Source: Methanoculleus oceani
GTDB taxonomy: Archaea; Halobacteriota; Methanomicrobia; Methanomicrobiales; Methanoculleaceae
NCBI RefSeq assembly: GCF_023702065.1
Contig: NZ_QFDM01000002.1
Coordinates: 806,001 to 870,000, forward strand
Length of the DNA stretch: 64,000 bases
Direction of reading: 5' to 3'
Both the position numbers and the translations under genes were made by a program. The stretch's first letter is position 1. The number at the start of each line of letters is the position of its first letter. The notes beneath the pieces were generated by a model. That model was not told where the DNA came from and ran no database searches. It was given only the letters and a program-made list of their open reading frames with translations. Of the stretch, positions 43,805 through 51,753 are shown piece by piece.

Positions 43805-43863
43805 TCACCCGCGCGCAACACCTCACCCCAGATGAGGTGATCACCCGTCAACGCAACAGAACC
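43805..43863 (-). repeat. Outer inverted element, right copy
   Basis: Read on the minus strand this 59-nt stretch starts ggttctgttgc and ends gtgttgcgcgcgggtga, like the left copy at 35102-35160. Within it lie the palindrome ggtgatcacc and a hairpin cctca/tgagg. It begins 26 nt after the stop of the specificity gene and ends 9 nt before the TATA box of Hsp20. Confidence 0.75.
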
Positions 43864-43871
43864 TCCGAGAG

Positions 43872-43928
43872 ATAAATTTATATCGCGATAACACTACCTT
43901 AAGGTTAGCCCAGGGCGACCTGCTCGCC
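43872..43928 (+). promoter_or_regulatory. Hsp20 promoter and leader hairpin
   Basis: A strong TATA box (ataaatttata, 43872-43882) is followed by a leader of about 55 nt. The leader contains ccttaagg and a 5-bp stem (ggcga/tcgcc, 43914-43928). The start codon at 43962 has aggag upstream. A heat-regulated promoter is expected; no known heat-shock operator is recognised with certainty. Confidence 0.6.
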
Positions 43929-43961
43929 TCGGGGCAATTCCAGTAGATAGGAGCGATTACA

Positions 43962-44432
43962 ATGGCAAGAACTGAACGAGGGCCGTATCGCACGATATGG
44001 CAGGACTTTGACGACCTCATGGCCGAGATGGAGAGCAGGTTCCAGTCCATGCTCGGGGGAATCGGCGCACGGGGAGAAGAGGTCAGGGGCCGGGTCGTCC
44101 CGGCGGTTCGTGATTTCCGCGTGGATGTCCGGGACCACGAGGACGAGGTGATCGTCGTTGCCGACCTCCCCGGCGTCGAGAAAGAGAACGTCGCCGTCCG
44201 GCTCGTCGATCCCCAGCACCTGGAGATCACGAGCAGGCGGGCGGGCGAGACCGGGGAGGAGACCAGGGATTTCTTCATGCAGGAGCGTATCTACGGCCAG
44301 ATGAGCCGCACGGTGCTGCTTCCTGCCGAGGTGACCGAGGAGAATTCCGCCGCTTCGTTTAAGAACGGTGTTCTCGAGGTCCGGCTGAAGAAAGCGCCGA
44401 CCGAGACCGGGACCACAATCCCCATCGAATAA
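43962..44432 (+). CDS. hsp20: Small heat shock protein Hsp20 (alpha-crystallin family)
   Basis: A 156-residue small heat shock protein. The alpha-crystallin domain has RVDVRDHEDEVIVVADLPGVEKENV and ASFKNGVLEVRLKK, with the G-V-L signature. The C-terminal I-P-I motif (TTIPIE) needed for oligomerisation is present. It binds unfolding proteins in the cytoplasm without ATP. The next gene follows about 40 nt later. Confidence 0.95.
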   Translation: MARTERGPYRTIWQDFDDLMAEMESRFQSMLGGIGARGEEVRGRVVPAVRDFRVDVRDHEDEVIVVADLPGVEKENVAVRLVDPQHLEITSRRAGETGEETRDFFMQERIYGQMSRTVLLPAEVTEENSAASFKNGVLEVRLKKAPTETGTTIPIE

Positions 44433-44473
44433 CCCTATTTTTCATGCCGATAGCTATTTCAACCGAATAATTC

Positions 44474-45289
44474 ATGTCGAGCCAGCGTGACACTATCATG
44501 ATGGATAAAAAGAAGGTCAAGGATTACATGACCTACGACGTCGTCACCGTCGACGCAAACGGAACGGTCCGGGACGTCATCGAAGCAATAAAAAATACGC
44601 ACCACGACGGCTTCCCGGTCGTGGAGAACTCAAAGGAGGTGGTGGGCTACATCTCGGCGCGGGACCTCCTCTTCGCCCATCCGTCGACACCGATAGAGCA
44701 GGTGATGTCCCGCCACCTCATCGTTGCCGACCCCGACATGAGCGTGAACGATGCGGCCCGCGTCATCTTCCGCTCCGGCATTCAGAAACTCCCGGTCGTC
44801 AACGATAAAAACGAACTCATCGGGATCATGTCGAACGCCGACGTCATCCGGTCCCAGATCGAGCACGTCTCGCCGGAGAAGGTCTTCAAGTTTATCGAGA
44901 CCCTGAAAAAACTCTACGGTGTAGAACCGACCCTCCGACGGGGCTCGGTGCCGATCAACGACCTCCTGCCCACCCAGTCGAAGATCTACGAGGACGAGCT
45001 GGAGGGGAGGATGTACGAGATCAAGAAGGGGCTCGCCGAACCCCTGATCGTGGTCCGGCGGCCCGGCCGCTGGATCCTGGTGGACGGGCACCACCGGGCG
45101 ATCGCGGCAAAACGGCTCGGTATCACGAACCTCGACGCCTACATCATCGAGGTCCGGGAGAATATAGAGTTAGGGATGGAGCGGACGGCCCGGACGCTGA
45201 ATCTCAGCACGCTCGACGACATCAAGGTGCTCGATTACGCCCGCCACCCCCTCGTCGCGCTGACGCACCGGCTCGTGCGGCACGGGTGA
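44474..45289 (+). CDS. CBS-pair plus ParB-like domain protein
   Basis: A 271-residue protein. Two CBS domains cover about residues 14-130 (VKDYMTYDVVTVDANGTV, HHDGFPVVENSKEVVGYIS, FRSGIQKLPVVNDKNELIG). A ParB/sulfiredoxin-like domain follows (EGRMYEIKKGLAEPLIVV then WILVDGHHRAIAAKRLG, with the D-G-H-H-R motif). CBS pairs bind adenine nucleotides, so the protein may couple energy state to a ParB-like activity. ParB-like folds can bind ATP or CTP. The exact job is unknown. The start at 44474 may be preceded by an AUG-independent leader; MMDKKKVKDYM 27 nt later is an alternative. Confidence 0.8.
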   Translation: MSSQRDTIMMDKKKVKDYMTYDVVTVDANGTVRDVIEAIKNTHHDGFPVVENSKEVVGYISARDLLFAHPSTPIEQVMSRHLIVADPDMSVNDAARVIFRSGIQKLPVVNDKNELIGIMSNADVIRSQIEHVSPEKVFKFIETLKKLYGVEPTLRRGSVPINDLLPTQSKIYEDELEGRMYEIKKGLAEPLIVVRRPGRWILVDGHHRAIAAKRLGITNLDAYIIEVRENIELGMERTARTLNLSTLDDIKVLDYARHPLVALTHRLVRHG

Positions 45290-45512
45290 AACGACATCAT
45301 TTTTATTTCATCGGGGATGCCGTCGGTGTCGATTTCCCGGTAGAACCGCAGGGTGCAGGTCACGTCGCCGTCGTTGTCACTCAGTATGCCCGAATCATGG
45401 TCCACATCCGATTCGGCCGCTCGGCCGGTAGTAGCGGACCGTCATCCCGAGGTTGCCGTAGTCGTCCCAGGCAGATTTCGCCCCGATGCGCCGGTTACAC
45501 CCGTCAAATCAG
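45290..45512 (-). pseudogene. Probable decayed coding remnant
   Basis: On the minus strand two pieces of protein-like sequence lie in neighbouring frames: SAWDDYGNLGMTVRYYRPSG (about 45420-45480) and, after a shift of one, ILSDNDGDVTCTLRFYREID (about 45320-45385). The pieces resemble each other (D-x-D/Y-G-x-x-x-x-T-x-R-x-Y-R), as if from a repeated domain. Stop codons close both. No start or promoter remains. A small open frame on the + strand here is not coding-like. The rest of the gap, to 45716, holds an AT-rich promoter-like tract (gaatatatcag, near 45535) for the next gene. Confidence 0.35.
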
Positions 45513-45716
45513 CATAGGATCTACTTAACCTGCTTGAATATATCAGAAAATATATCTAACATTAAACAGCATCTCGAATCATCCGAAACGGTCACTCTTG
45601 ATTCAGGGGAACGGTGGACGTCAACTGCCCTGAAGGCATCTTGAGAGGGTCGTTTTCATCGCAGCCGACATGACTGCGAAAGAGAATGGGCATGAAGGCC
45701 CAATCGGGGCGTCAAG

Positions 45717-47717
45717 ATGAGAGGAATACGAGAAACCATCACCCGCTGGATGGAATACCGGTTCCGGGAACAGCCGCCGCACCCGGCGACGATCGCCGGA
45801 CTCTACCTGCTCTGCATATCGCTCATCTGGCTCCTTCCGGGTTCCCTCGCGCCGGAACTCTTCGGCGGGGGCAACACCTATCCGTTCATCATCTTCGAAT
45901 ACGGCGGCGTATACCTGCTCGCAGCCATCCTCTTCGGGTGCTCCACGGCACTTCTCTTCGCACTGGTGAGGGGGATGGGCAGGAAGAGCGTGCGGGCATT
46001 CGCCCCGGTCGTCGCGCTCTTCCTGCTGTACCTGGTTCCCGCCTATCTCGGGGGCTCAATGCAGATGGAACTGCCGTTTTACGTTCCCGGGTGGGACTAC
46101 TTCGGCATATCGCCCGCCGTCGACACCTTGATGAGCGCTGCCATCTTCCTCTCGGGCATCAGTCTCCTCTCCCTGACAGTGATCGTGCCGTACCTTTTCA
46201 TCGAGCGGTACGTCCCGATGAAGAGGCCGTATGCCACCGCGGCAGCGCTCGGCACCCTCCTCTTCCCTTACCTGACGGCGATGGTCTTCGCGATCGATTC
46301 CGTTCCGTCCGTCGTCCCCTGGCTCTCCCTCTCCCTCTCGACCCTCTCCGTCTTCTGCCTCGGGATCGCAGGGGCGGCGGTGCTCTGTGTCCCTCTGGTC
46401 GTCTACCACCTGCTGAAGGGGAGCGGCAATCCGCCACGGCAGGCCCGGGTATTTTGGTTGTTTCTCCTCTGTCTGCTCCTGGTCTGGTTCGTCCCGGGAT
46501 ATCTCGAACCCGGGCTGTTCCTTATGGGCCACGATTACCCTGACCCCGGGCTGAAGATGAGATGGTTCATCCCCTATGGCCCCGGGGATCTCGAATATCC
46601 GTTCTCCACCGTCCCCACGATCGAAGGCAACTATCTCATCGACATGAACGTCTCCCCGGCCGGCCCTCTTTCACTCTCCTCTCTCTCCGGAACCGACACC
46701 TGCAGAGTGTACACCCGGGAGCACACAGAGGAGCGGTACATCGCCGAACAGGTATGGTACAGGGACGAACGGACGTTCAGAAGCGAGAAGAGGACAGTAT
46801 TCGAATCGCTGACCGGCTCAGGCGAGGTCTCGGAGGCGACGCTCGATCTCGGCGACCACCTCCTTGCCGCCGGGTTCGAACGTTCCGATGCGGAGCGAGA
46901 ATACCCCGCCTGGCTCTTTGCAAACGAGACAACGAGGGGCTACATCCTCACCTACGAGAGGCCGTTTGACGACGGAAGGAGCAACGACTTCTTCATCGTC
47001 TACTACGGGACATACGGTAACACCGTGGGCCCCGACCCGGACAGGTCCCTCAAAGCGCTGATCGCACAGCGGCTCTCCCCGTCGGCAATCAGGGCTCCCG
47101 GCGAGGGGCTCGACGAGGAGGTACGACTGAGCCGGATGCCGGAGGCGGAACCGTTCCTCTACATCTCCGAAATGATCCGGTTTGCCGGCGTCCTTCTCCT
47201 GACGCCTATCCTCTTCGGTTGCTCCGCCGCTCTCCTCTTTACGGGTGCGCTGACCGAACTGGAGGCCCGGAAGAGGCGACCCGCGGTTGCGATTCCGCTC
47301 CTCGCCGCCGTCCTCCTGCTCTTCCCGCTCATCCCCATCTGCCTGGCCGGTTCGACCCGGATATACCCCCCGTTTTACATCCCCGGGTGGGAGCATTTCG
47401 GTGCATCGCCTCTCGCTGATGCACTGCTGAGCCTCATGGTATTTCTGCCGGCCCTCACGCTCACCGGTCTCGGGGTGATCGCGCCGTACCTTCTTCTCAG
47501 GCAATACCTGCCCCTTAAGCGGCCGGTCCGTGCCGCTCTCGTCTCGGGAACCCTCCTCTTCCCGCTCCTGACGATACTCTCCGTCTGGGAGAACCCCTAC
47601 CTGCCTTCCGCCCCCTGGCTCTCCCTCCTCGTCCTGATGCTCCGGGGATTCTGCCTCGCTGCCGCCGGGGCGGTGATTATCTATGTGATGTGGGCGACAG
47701 TGGGACAAAAGACCTGA
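45717..47717 (+). CDS. Membrane protein with internal duplication (666 aa)
   Basis: A 666-residue protein with two homologous blocks of four to six membrane segments, separated by an extracytoplasmic domain (residues about 265-480). Matching pieces are ILFGCSTALLFALVRGMG and ILFGCSAALLFTGALTEL, then PFYVPGWDYFGISPAVDTL and PFYIPGWEHFGASPLADAL. I recognise no transporter or enzyme signature. The middle domain has strands such as GSGEVSEATLDLGDHLLAA. It follows the pseudogene by about 200 nt. Function unknown. Confidence 0.7.
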   Translation: MRGIRETITRWMEYRFREQPPHPATIAGLYLLCISLIWLLPGSLAPELFGGGNTYPFIIFEYGGVYLLAAILFGCSTALLFALVRGMGRKSVRAFAPVVALFLLYLVPAYLGGSMQMELPFYVPGWDYFGISPAVDTLMSAAIFLSGISLLSLTVIVPYLFIERYVPMKRPYATAAALGTLLFPYLTAMVFAIDSVPSVVPWLSLSLSTLSVFCLGIAGAAVLCVPLVVYHLLKGSGNPPRQARVFWLFLLCLLLVWFVPGYLEPGLFLMGHDYPDPGLKMRWFIPYGPGDLEYPFSTVPTIEGNYLIDMNVSPAGPLSLSSLSGTDTCRVYTREHTEERYIAEQVWYRDERTFRSEKRTVFESLTGSGEVSEATLDLGDHLLAAGFERSDAEREYPAWLFANETTRGYILTYERPFDDGRSNDFFIVYYGTYGNTVGPDPDRSLKALIAQRLSPSAIRAPGEGLDEEVRLSRMPEAEPFLYISEMIRFAGVLLLTPILFGCSAALLFTGALTELEARKRRPAVAIPLLAAVLLLFPLIPICLAGSTRIYPPFYIPGWEHFGASPLADALLSLMVFLPALTLTGLGVIAPYLLLRQYLPLKRPVRAALVSGTLLFPLLTILSVWENPYLPSAPWLSLLVLMLRGFCLAAAGAVIIYVMWATVGQKT

Positions 47718-47798
47718 ATCGCCGTGAACGTCATCATCTGTGGGCGAATTCCGGAAAGGTAAAGGTAACTGTCGGCAACAGTAGTTCAGTGTGAATCC

Positions 47799-48764
47799 AT
47801 GACACCCGACCGCCAGACGACCCTGCAGAACCTCAGACGCCTCCTCCCCTTCTCAATCTTCGCCGGCCTTGTCGGCGGCGGACTGCTGGCGCTCCTGACC
47901 TATATCCATACATGGTCCTGGGGCGGTATCGCCTGCTACAACCACGGGCTCTTCGACGGCATCGGCACGTACCAGAACCTGGTGCTCGGCATCCTCTCCC
48001 TCCTCCTCGCGGGGATGCTCCCGGTCGCCCTCTCGCGGGAGGGCGGGACGAGGAGGGATTCGGCTGTTCTTGCGGGAGGGATCGCCGGGTTCACGGCCGT
48101 TATGGTCAACTACCTCTATTTCCAGGCCACATCGGTCTTCGGGCATGGATACGCTCCCGAACTCTCCGACGTCCTTGCTGCAATCATCTTTCCCTTCGCG
48201 AACCACGCTCTCCCCCTCCTCGCCATCGGCCTCGCTATGGCGGCCCTCGCCGCCCTCGGGGCCTTCGTCGTCTCCCTCTTCCGGGAGAGAGCGGCCGGGC
48301 CGAACGAGGGTGCCGCGGCATCCCGGCTGCTCCTCTGCTCCACGGCCGCCCTCATCCTCGTCGTCGTGGTTCTCCCGCCGCTCGCCGCTCACGCGATGCT
48401 CGGTGCGGGGACGATCGACGTGAACCCCAGAACAGCGCTGATGACGACCCTCGTCTCCGCCGAACGCACCGCCCCCGACACCATCGTCCTCACCGTTCGC
48501 GAGGTGCCTCCCGCCTCCGTGCTCGACCACAGGAAGCCGTTTTCGGTCTTCATGAACGGAGTCGACGTCTCCAATGCCTCCGCGTGTGCCGCAAGCGGTT
48601 TTGCCGCGACGGTCGACCCGCCCGGAGGACTTCCGGTCGTCGAAGGATCGCAGGCCGCCTGGACGGGGACCGGGGTCCTGAACAACGGCACGCCGGTGGA
48701 CGTCGTGGCCATGGCCCACGGAGCCGACGGCTCGGACCTCATCATCCTGAACCTCATGGTTTAG
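47799..48764 (+). CDS. Membrane protein with pilin-like C-terminal domain (321 aa)
   Basis: A 321-residue protein. Five hydrophobic segments lie at about residues 17-35, 55-75, 85-105, 120-150 and 175-200. The rest is a small beta domain outside the membrane, resembling the C-terminal part of archaeal type IV pilins (ERTAPDTIVLTVREVPPAS and WTGTGVLNNGTPVDVVAM). It may be a membrane-bound relative of a pilin-like protein. No known family is certain. It is 80 nt after the duplicated membrane protein and may be co-transcribed. Confidence 0.65.
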   Translation: MTPDRQTTLQNLRRLLPFSIFAGLVGGGLLALLTYIHTWSWGGIACYNHGLFDGIGTYQNLVLGILSLLLAGMLPVALSREGGTRRDSAVLAGGIAGFTAVMVNYLYFQATSVFGHGYAPELSDVLAAIIFPFANHALPLLAIGLAMAALAALGAFVVSLFRERAAGPNEGAAASRLLLCSTAALILVVVVLPPLAAHAMLGAGTIDVNPRTALMTTLVSAERTAPDTIVLTVREVPPASVLDHRKPFSVFMNGVDVSNASACAASGFAATVDPPGGLPVVEGSQAAWTGTGVLNNGTPVDVVAMAHGADGSDLIILNLMV

Positions 48765-48880
48765 GCCGGGGCAATTGACCCCACACCCCGCCGGCATGGT
48801 GCGGAGAGAGTTCCAGGGACCTGCAGGAGAGAACCCGCGAATAAAAAGAGAGTCGGAAAAGATCCGATGGGGGATACCCC

Positions 48881-50059
48881 TTACGACCCTTCGGTCCGGG
48901 TGTCGTAGTCTTCGTTTAAGACGTGCTCTTTGACGATCGTCCCCTCCGGGACGATCACCTCCGGCCAGAGCCGGGTCCCGGAATGGACGACCACGCCGCT
49001 CTTCAGCACCGCGTGCGGCCCGATGACCGTGTCGTGCTCGATGTTGCACCCGCTGCCGATGAGCGTATCGTTGTCGATGATGCTCCCGCTGATGGTGGTG
49101 TCCCTGCCGATCACCACACGGTTGTAGATGGACGAGGAGAAGATCTTCGCGCTGTTCTTGATGATGCACCCCTCCCCGATGCTCGTGTACGGCCCGATGA
49201 CGACGTTCTCCTCGATGATCGTCCCGGCGCCGATCGAGACCGGCCCGATCACCCGCGAGTTCGCCGCAACCGAGACGCAGCTCCCTATCTGCGCCGGGCC
49301 GAGGATCCGGGCGCCCTTGATGTAGAGGTCGCCGGAGATGTTCGTGAACCCGATCTCCTGCAGCTTCCACCGCTCCGCTTCCCGTAGCGACCTCGGGCTC
49401 CCCACATCGGACCAGTTGCCGCGGGCAAGCCAGGCTTTCAGGGGGTAGCCCTCCTCCATCAGTTCGGGGAAGAGGTTCCGGGCGAAGTCGAACTTCTCGC
49501 CGGCCGGGATATGGTCGAATATATCGGGGTCGCAGACGTACATCCCGGTGCTCGCCAGGTTCGAGAAGATCTCGCCCGGGCTCGGCTTCTCCTTGAACCG
49601 CTTGATCTGGTAGTTCGCGTCGATCTCGGCGATACCGTACTCCGTGGGGTCGTCGATGCTTATGAGCCCGATGGTGGTGATCGAGTCGTTGGCGAGGTGC
49701 TCGCGGTAGAACTCGAGCAGGTTCAGACTCACCACGTGGTCGCCGCCGACGACGAGGAACGGCTGTTCTTCAAGGTATTTCTGGGCGTTCTTGACGCTGC
49801 CCGCCGTCCCGAGTTTCGTCTTTTCGTGGACGTAGGTGACGTTGACCCCGAAGAGCGACCCGTCCCCGAGGGCCTCCTCGATAGCATCGCTCATGTAGCC
49901 GAGCGTGATCACCACGTCGTTGAACCCGAGGTTCGCGAGGTGTGAAACCAGGTGCTGGATCGAGGGTTTGTTGACGATCGGAATACACGGCTTAGGACGC
50001 CCGAATGTGAGGGGGCGGAGCCGTGTGCCCTCCCCTCCGCACATTATGCACACCTTCAT
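48881..50059 (-). CDS. Sugar-phosphate nucleotidyltransferase with left-handed beta helix
   Basis: A 392-residue NDP-sugar pyrophosphorylase. The N-terminal Rossmann domain has CIMCGGEGTRLRPLTFGRPKP, VGGDHVVSLNLLEF and WSDVGSPRSLREAE. A hexapeptide-repeat C-terminal domain follows (IGPVSIGAGTIIEENVVIG, IGSGCNIEHDTVIGP). It activates a sugar 1-phosphate (glucose, mannose or GlcNAc) with UTP, GTP or TTP for glycan synthesis; the exact sugar is not readable. Start at 50059 begins the family sequence. The long open frame beyond is antisense. Confidence 0.9.
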   Translation of the reverse strand: MKVCIMCGGEGTRLRPLTFGRPKPCIPIVNKPSIQHLVSHLANLGFNDVVITLGYMSDAIEEALGDGSLFGVNVTYVHEKTKLGTAGSVKNAQKYLEEQPFLVVGGDHVVSLNLLEFYREHLANDSITTIGLISIDDPTEYGIAEIDANYQIKRFKEKPSPGEIFSNLASTGMYVCDPDIFDHIPAGEKFDFARNLFPELMEEGYPLKAWLARGNWSDVGSPRSLREAERWKLQEIGFTNISGDLYIKGARILGPAQIGSCVSVAANSRVIGPVSIGAGTIIEENVVIGPYTSIGEGCIIKNSAKIFSSSIYNRVVIGRDTTISGSIIDNDTLIGSGCNIEHDTVIGPHAVLKSGVVVHSGTRLWPEVIVPEGTIVKEHVLNEDYDTRTEGS

Positions 50060-50155
50060 GCCACTCCATTGTATGCGTATCGATTTAACCCTATTGGGGT
50101 GATGAGGCCTCCCGTTCCCAACCTTTATCCTTCGTTGTGCAAAGAGTCTACAGGA

Positions 50156-50653
50156 ATGACGGCGTTTGAATGTACGCTCTGCGGGAAGTGCTGCATGCAT
50201 GCAGGCAGCGAACTCCTCGAAGTCGAGAAGAGGCTCACCAGCCGGGACTTCCTTTGTCGGCAGAAGATCGTCGGCGGCACCTTCCGCGCCCGGGTCGAGG
50301 AGCGTTTCCTCGACGCCTTCAGGGACACCTCCGAGAACGATGCGCACCCGTCCTGGTGCCCGTTTCTGCGGAGCCTCCCGGGGGAGGAGGGAAAGTATGT
50401 CTGCACCGTCCACGACAGCCGTCCGCTGGTCTGCCGGTCCTATATCTGCTGTACCATGCGGATCTTTGCCGGCGACGGCCGGGAGGTCGGGAAGGTGAAG
50501 GGGAGGAGGAGCCTCGTCACCGAAGACACAGCACTCCGCCGGTGCTGGGAGGAGTCGGTTGTACCGCTTACGACCGACGACGATATCGCCTGGCGGGCCG
50601 GGGTCGCCGGGGCTCTCGGCCGTGCCGGTTACCGGGTCGAGGCGTATGAGTGA
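50156..50653 (+). CDS. YkgJ-family Cys-cluster protein
   Basis: A 165-residue protein of the Fe-S or zinc cluster family YkgJ. The cysteine pattern is FECTLCGKCCMHAGSE near the start, SWCPF, YVCTVHDSRPLVCRSYICC near the middle. The spacing fits the CxxCxxxC...C...C pattern of the family, which is thought to bind a metal cluster. Function unknown. It overlaps the next gene by 8 nt, and the pair seems to be an operon. Confidence 0.82.
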   Translation: MTAFECTLCGKCCMHAGSELLEVEKRLTSRDFLCRQKIVGGTFRARVEERFLDAFRDTSENDAHPSWCPFLRSLPGEEGKYVCTVHDSRPLVCRSYICCTMRIFAGDGREVGKVKGRRSLVTEDTALRRCWEESVVPLTTDDDIAWRAGVAGALGRAGYRVEAYE

Positions 50654-50906
50654 GCCCCGGCGCCTCCCGGTCGTCCGGGGCCGGGTTCAATGCACGCTAA
50701 AAGAGGCCGTTCCCGTCGACCGATGCAGGCTCTGCGTCCATTCCGCCCGCGTCGTGATCAAAGGACGAGAATTGCCGTCGCCGGCACGGGCCTACTGCAG
50801 CCGGTGCCGGGACACACCCCACGTCGATATGGCGAAGGTCGAGGCGATCGTCTGCGACGACCCCTCGGCGGAAGGGTTCCGGAGCATCACGAATATCATC
50901 AGTTAG
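50646..50906 (+). CDS. Small Cys-rich protein (86 aa)
   Basis: An 86-residue protein with CRLCVHSARVVIKGRE and YCSRCRDTP, two CxxC pairs that could bind zinc or an Fe-S cluster. It overlaps the YkgJ-family gene by 8 nt, which strongly suggests translational coupling. No family known to me. It may act with the YkgJ-family protein. Confidence 0.65.
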   Translation: MSEPRRLPVVRGRVQCTLKEAVPVDRCRLCVHSARVVIKGRELPSPARAYCSRCRDTPHVDMAKVEAIVCDDPSAEGFRSITNIIS

Positions 50907-50910
50907 CGGA

Positions 50911-51246
50911 TCACTTCCGCCAGAACTCCCAGGGGTGTTTCGTCTGGAACGGAACGCCTTTCGCCTCTCTGTTCCAGTCGGTCTCGATCGTGTGATGGAC
51001 TAGACGGACCTCGTTCCGGAGCTCGGTAAGGACTGCCTTGACGTCCTCAAGTTCCTGCTGGAGCCGGTTCAACTCTTCAAACGAGCGCTTCTGCCGCACC
51101 GTCACCGTCCCCCCGTCTTTGCAGGCGAGGCCTGCCTCGATCAATTCAAGAATCGCCTCGTTCCGGTCGAACGCGTGATCCCTGGCAAACTGATCGATCT
51201 GTTCCATCAGGTCGGGATCGAGCGCAAACGAACATCTCATCACCAT
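50911..51246 (-). CDS. Ribbon-helix-helix-like protein with coiled coil
   Basis: A 111-residue protein. The first 45 residues (RCSFALDPDLMEQIDQFAR then DRNEAILELIEAGL) match a CopG/NikR-type ribbon-helix-helix DNA-binding domain. A coiled coil follows (SFEELNRLQQELEDVKAV, LTELRNEVRLV). It might be a transcription regulator with a dimerisation helix. ATG at 51246 or 51240. It is convergent with the Cys-rich gene by 4 nt. Confidence 0.6.
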   Translation of the reverse strand: MVMRCSFALDPDLMEQIDQFARDHAFDRNEAILELIEAGLACKDGGTVTVRQKRSFEELNRLQQELEDVKAVLTELRNEVRLVHHTIETDWNREAKGVPFQTKHPWEFWRK

Positions 51247-51406
51247 AGATCGTCCACTTCCCGGTATATTGTACCTGTCTGCTGATTATAGTGTCTGCCG
51301 TTCCGGTATGGAGAATCCTCTCCGGGAGAGAGCCCCCGCTCCCCGTGCAACAGTCTCCATCCGGCAAAAAAAGAATTACCCGGGTTATTTGCGGCGAACA
51401 GCCCGG

Positions 51407-51712
51407 TCAACTGATATTTTCCATGTTGTATCCTTTCTGGGCGAGCAGGTCCTTCACCCGTTCGCGATGGTTGCCCTGCAGCTCGATCGAGGAATCCTTG
51501 ACCGTGCCGCCGCAGGCCAGTTTCGCTTTCAGGAATTTCGAGAGGTCTTCGAGATCGATGTCGTAGGGGTCGAGACCCTCGATGACCGTGACTTCCTTTC
51601 CGTACCGGCGCTTGTTGATCTTTACGCTGATTCTCTGCTGTTCTTTGGCGACTTCTTCACAGATACACAGTTCCTTTGGCAGTCCGCAAGTCGGACATAT
51701 CCCACCGTTCAT
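51407..51712 (-). CDS. Translation factor SUI1/eIF1 family
   Basis: A 101-residue SUI1-domain protein. A zinc-binding start ([15 protein letters not shown]) precedes the SUI1 core ([48 protein letters not shown]). aIF1 helps choose the start codon on the small ribosomal subunit. Full length, alone in its unit, with a TATA-like tract (gttatatatt) upstream. Confidence 0.93.
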   Translation of the reverse strand: MNGGICPTCGLPKELCICEEVAKEQQRISVKINKRRYGKEVTVIEGLDPYDIDLEDLSKFLKAKLACGGTVKDSSIELQGNHRERVKDLLAQKGYNMENIS

Positions 51713-51753
51713 TGCATGTACCTTTCAGCTCTCGTTATATATTATTTGGCATG

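Larger units (their letters stand above)
35102..43863. mobile_element. Accessory island with Fic, transposases and restriction-modification
   Basis: About 8.8 kb between an imperfect pair of 59-nt inverted elements. From about 35.5 kb most of the genes are far more AT-rich than the flanks; the SWIM-type transposase and its two partner genes are the exception. The cargo is: a small conserved-looking protein, Fic, a small membrane protein, an IS481-like transposase, a DUF2080 protein, a small wHTH-like protein, a SWIM-domain transposase, an AbrB-like and a winged-helix protein, and a BcgI-like restriction system. It sits between FKBP and Hsp20 genes. I see no integrase or tRNA target. It reads as a composite of at least three insertions. 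Confidence 0.7.

Noticed and set aside
45286-45528. An 80-codon open frame on the + strand
   Set aside because: Codon use and composition are not coding-like, while the opposite strand shows peptide segments resembling a decayed gene.
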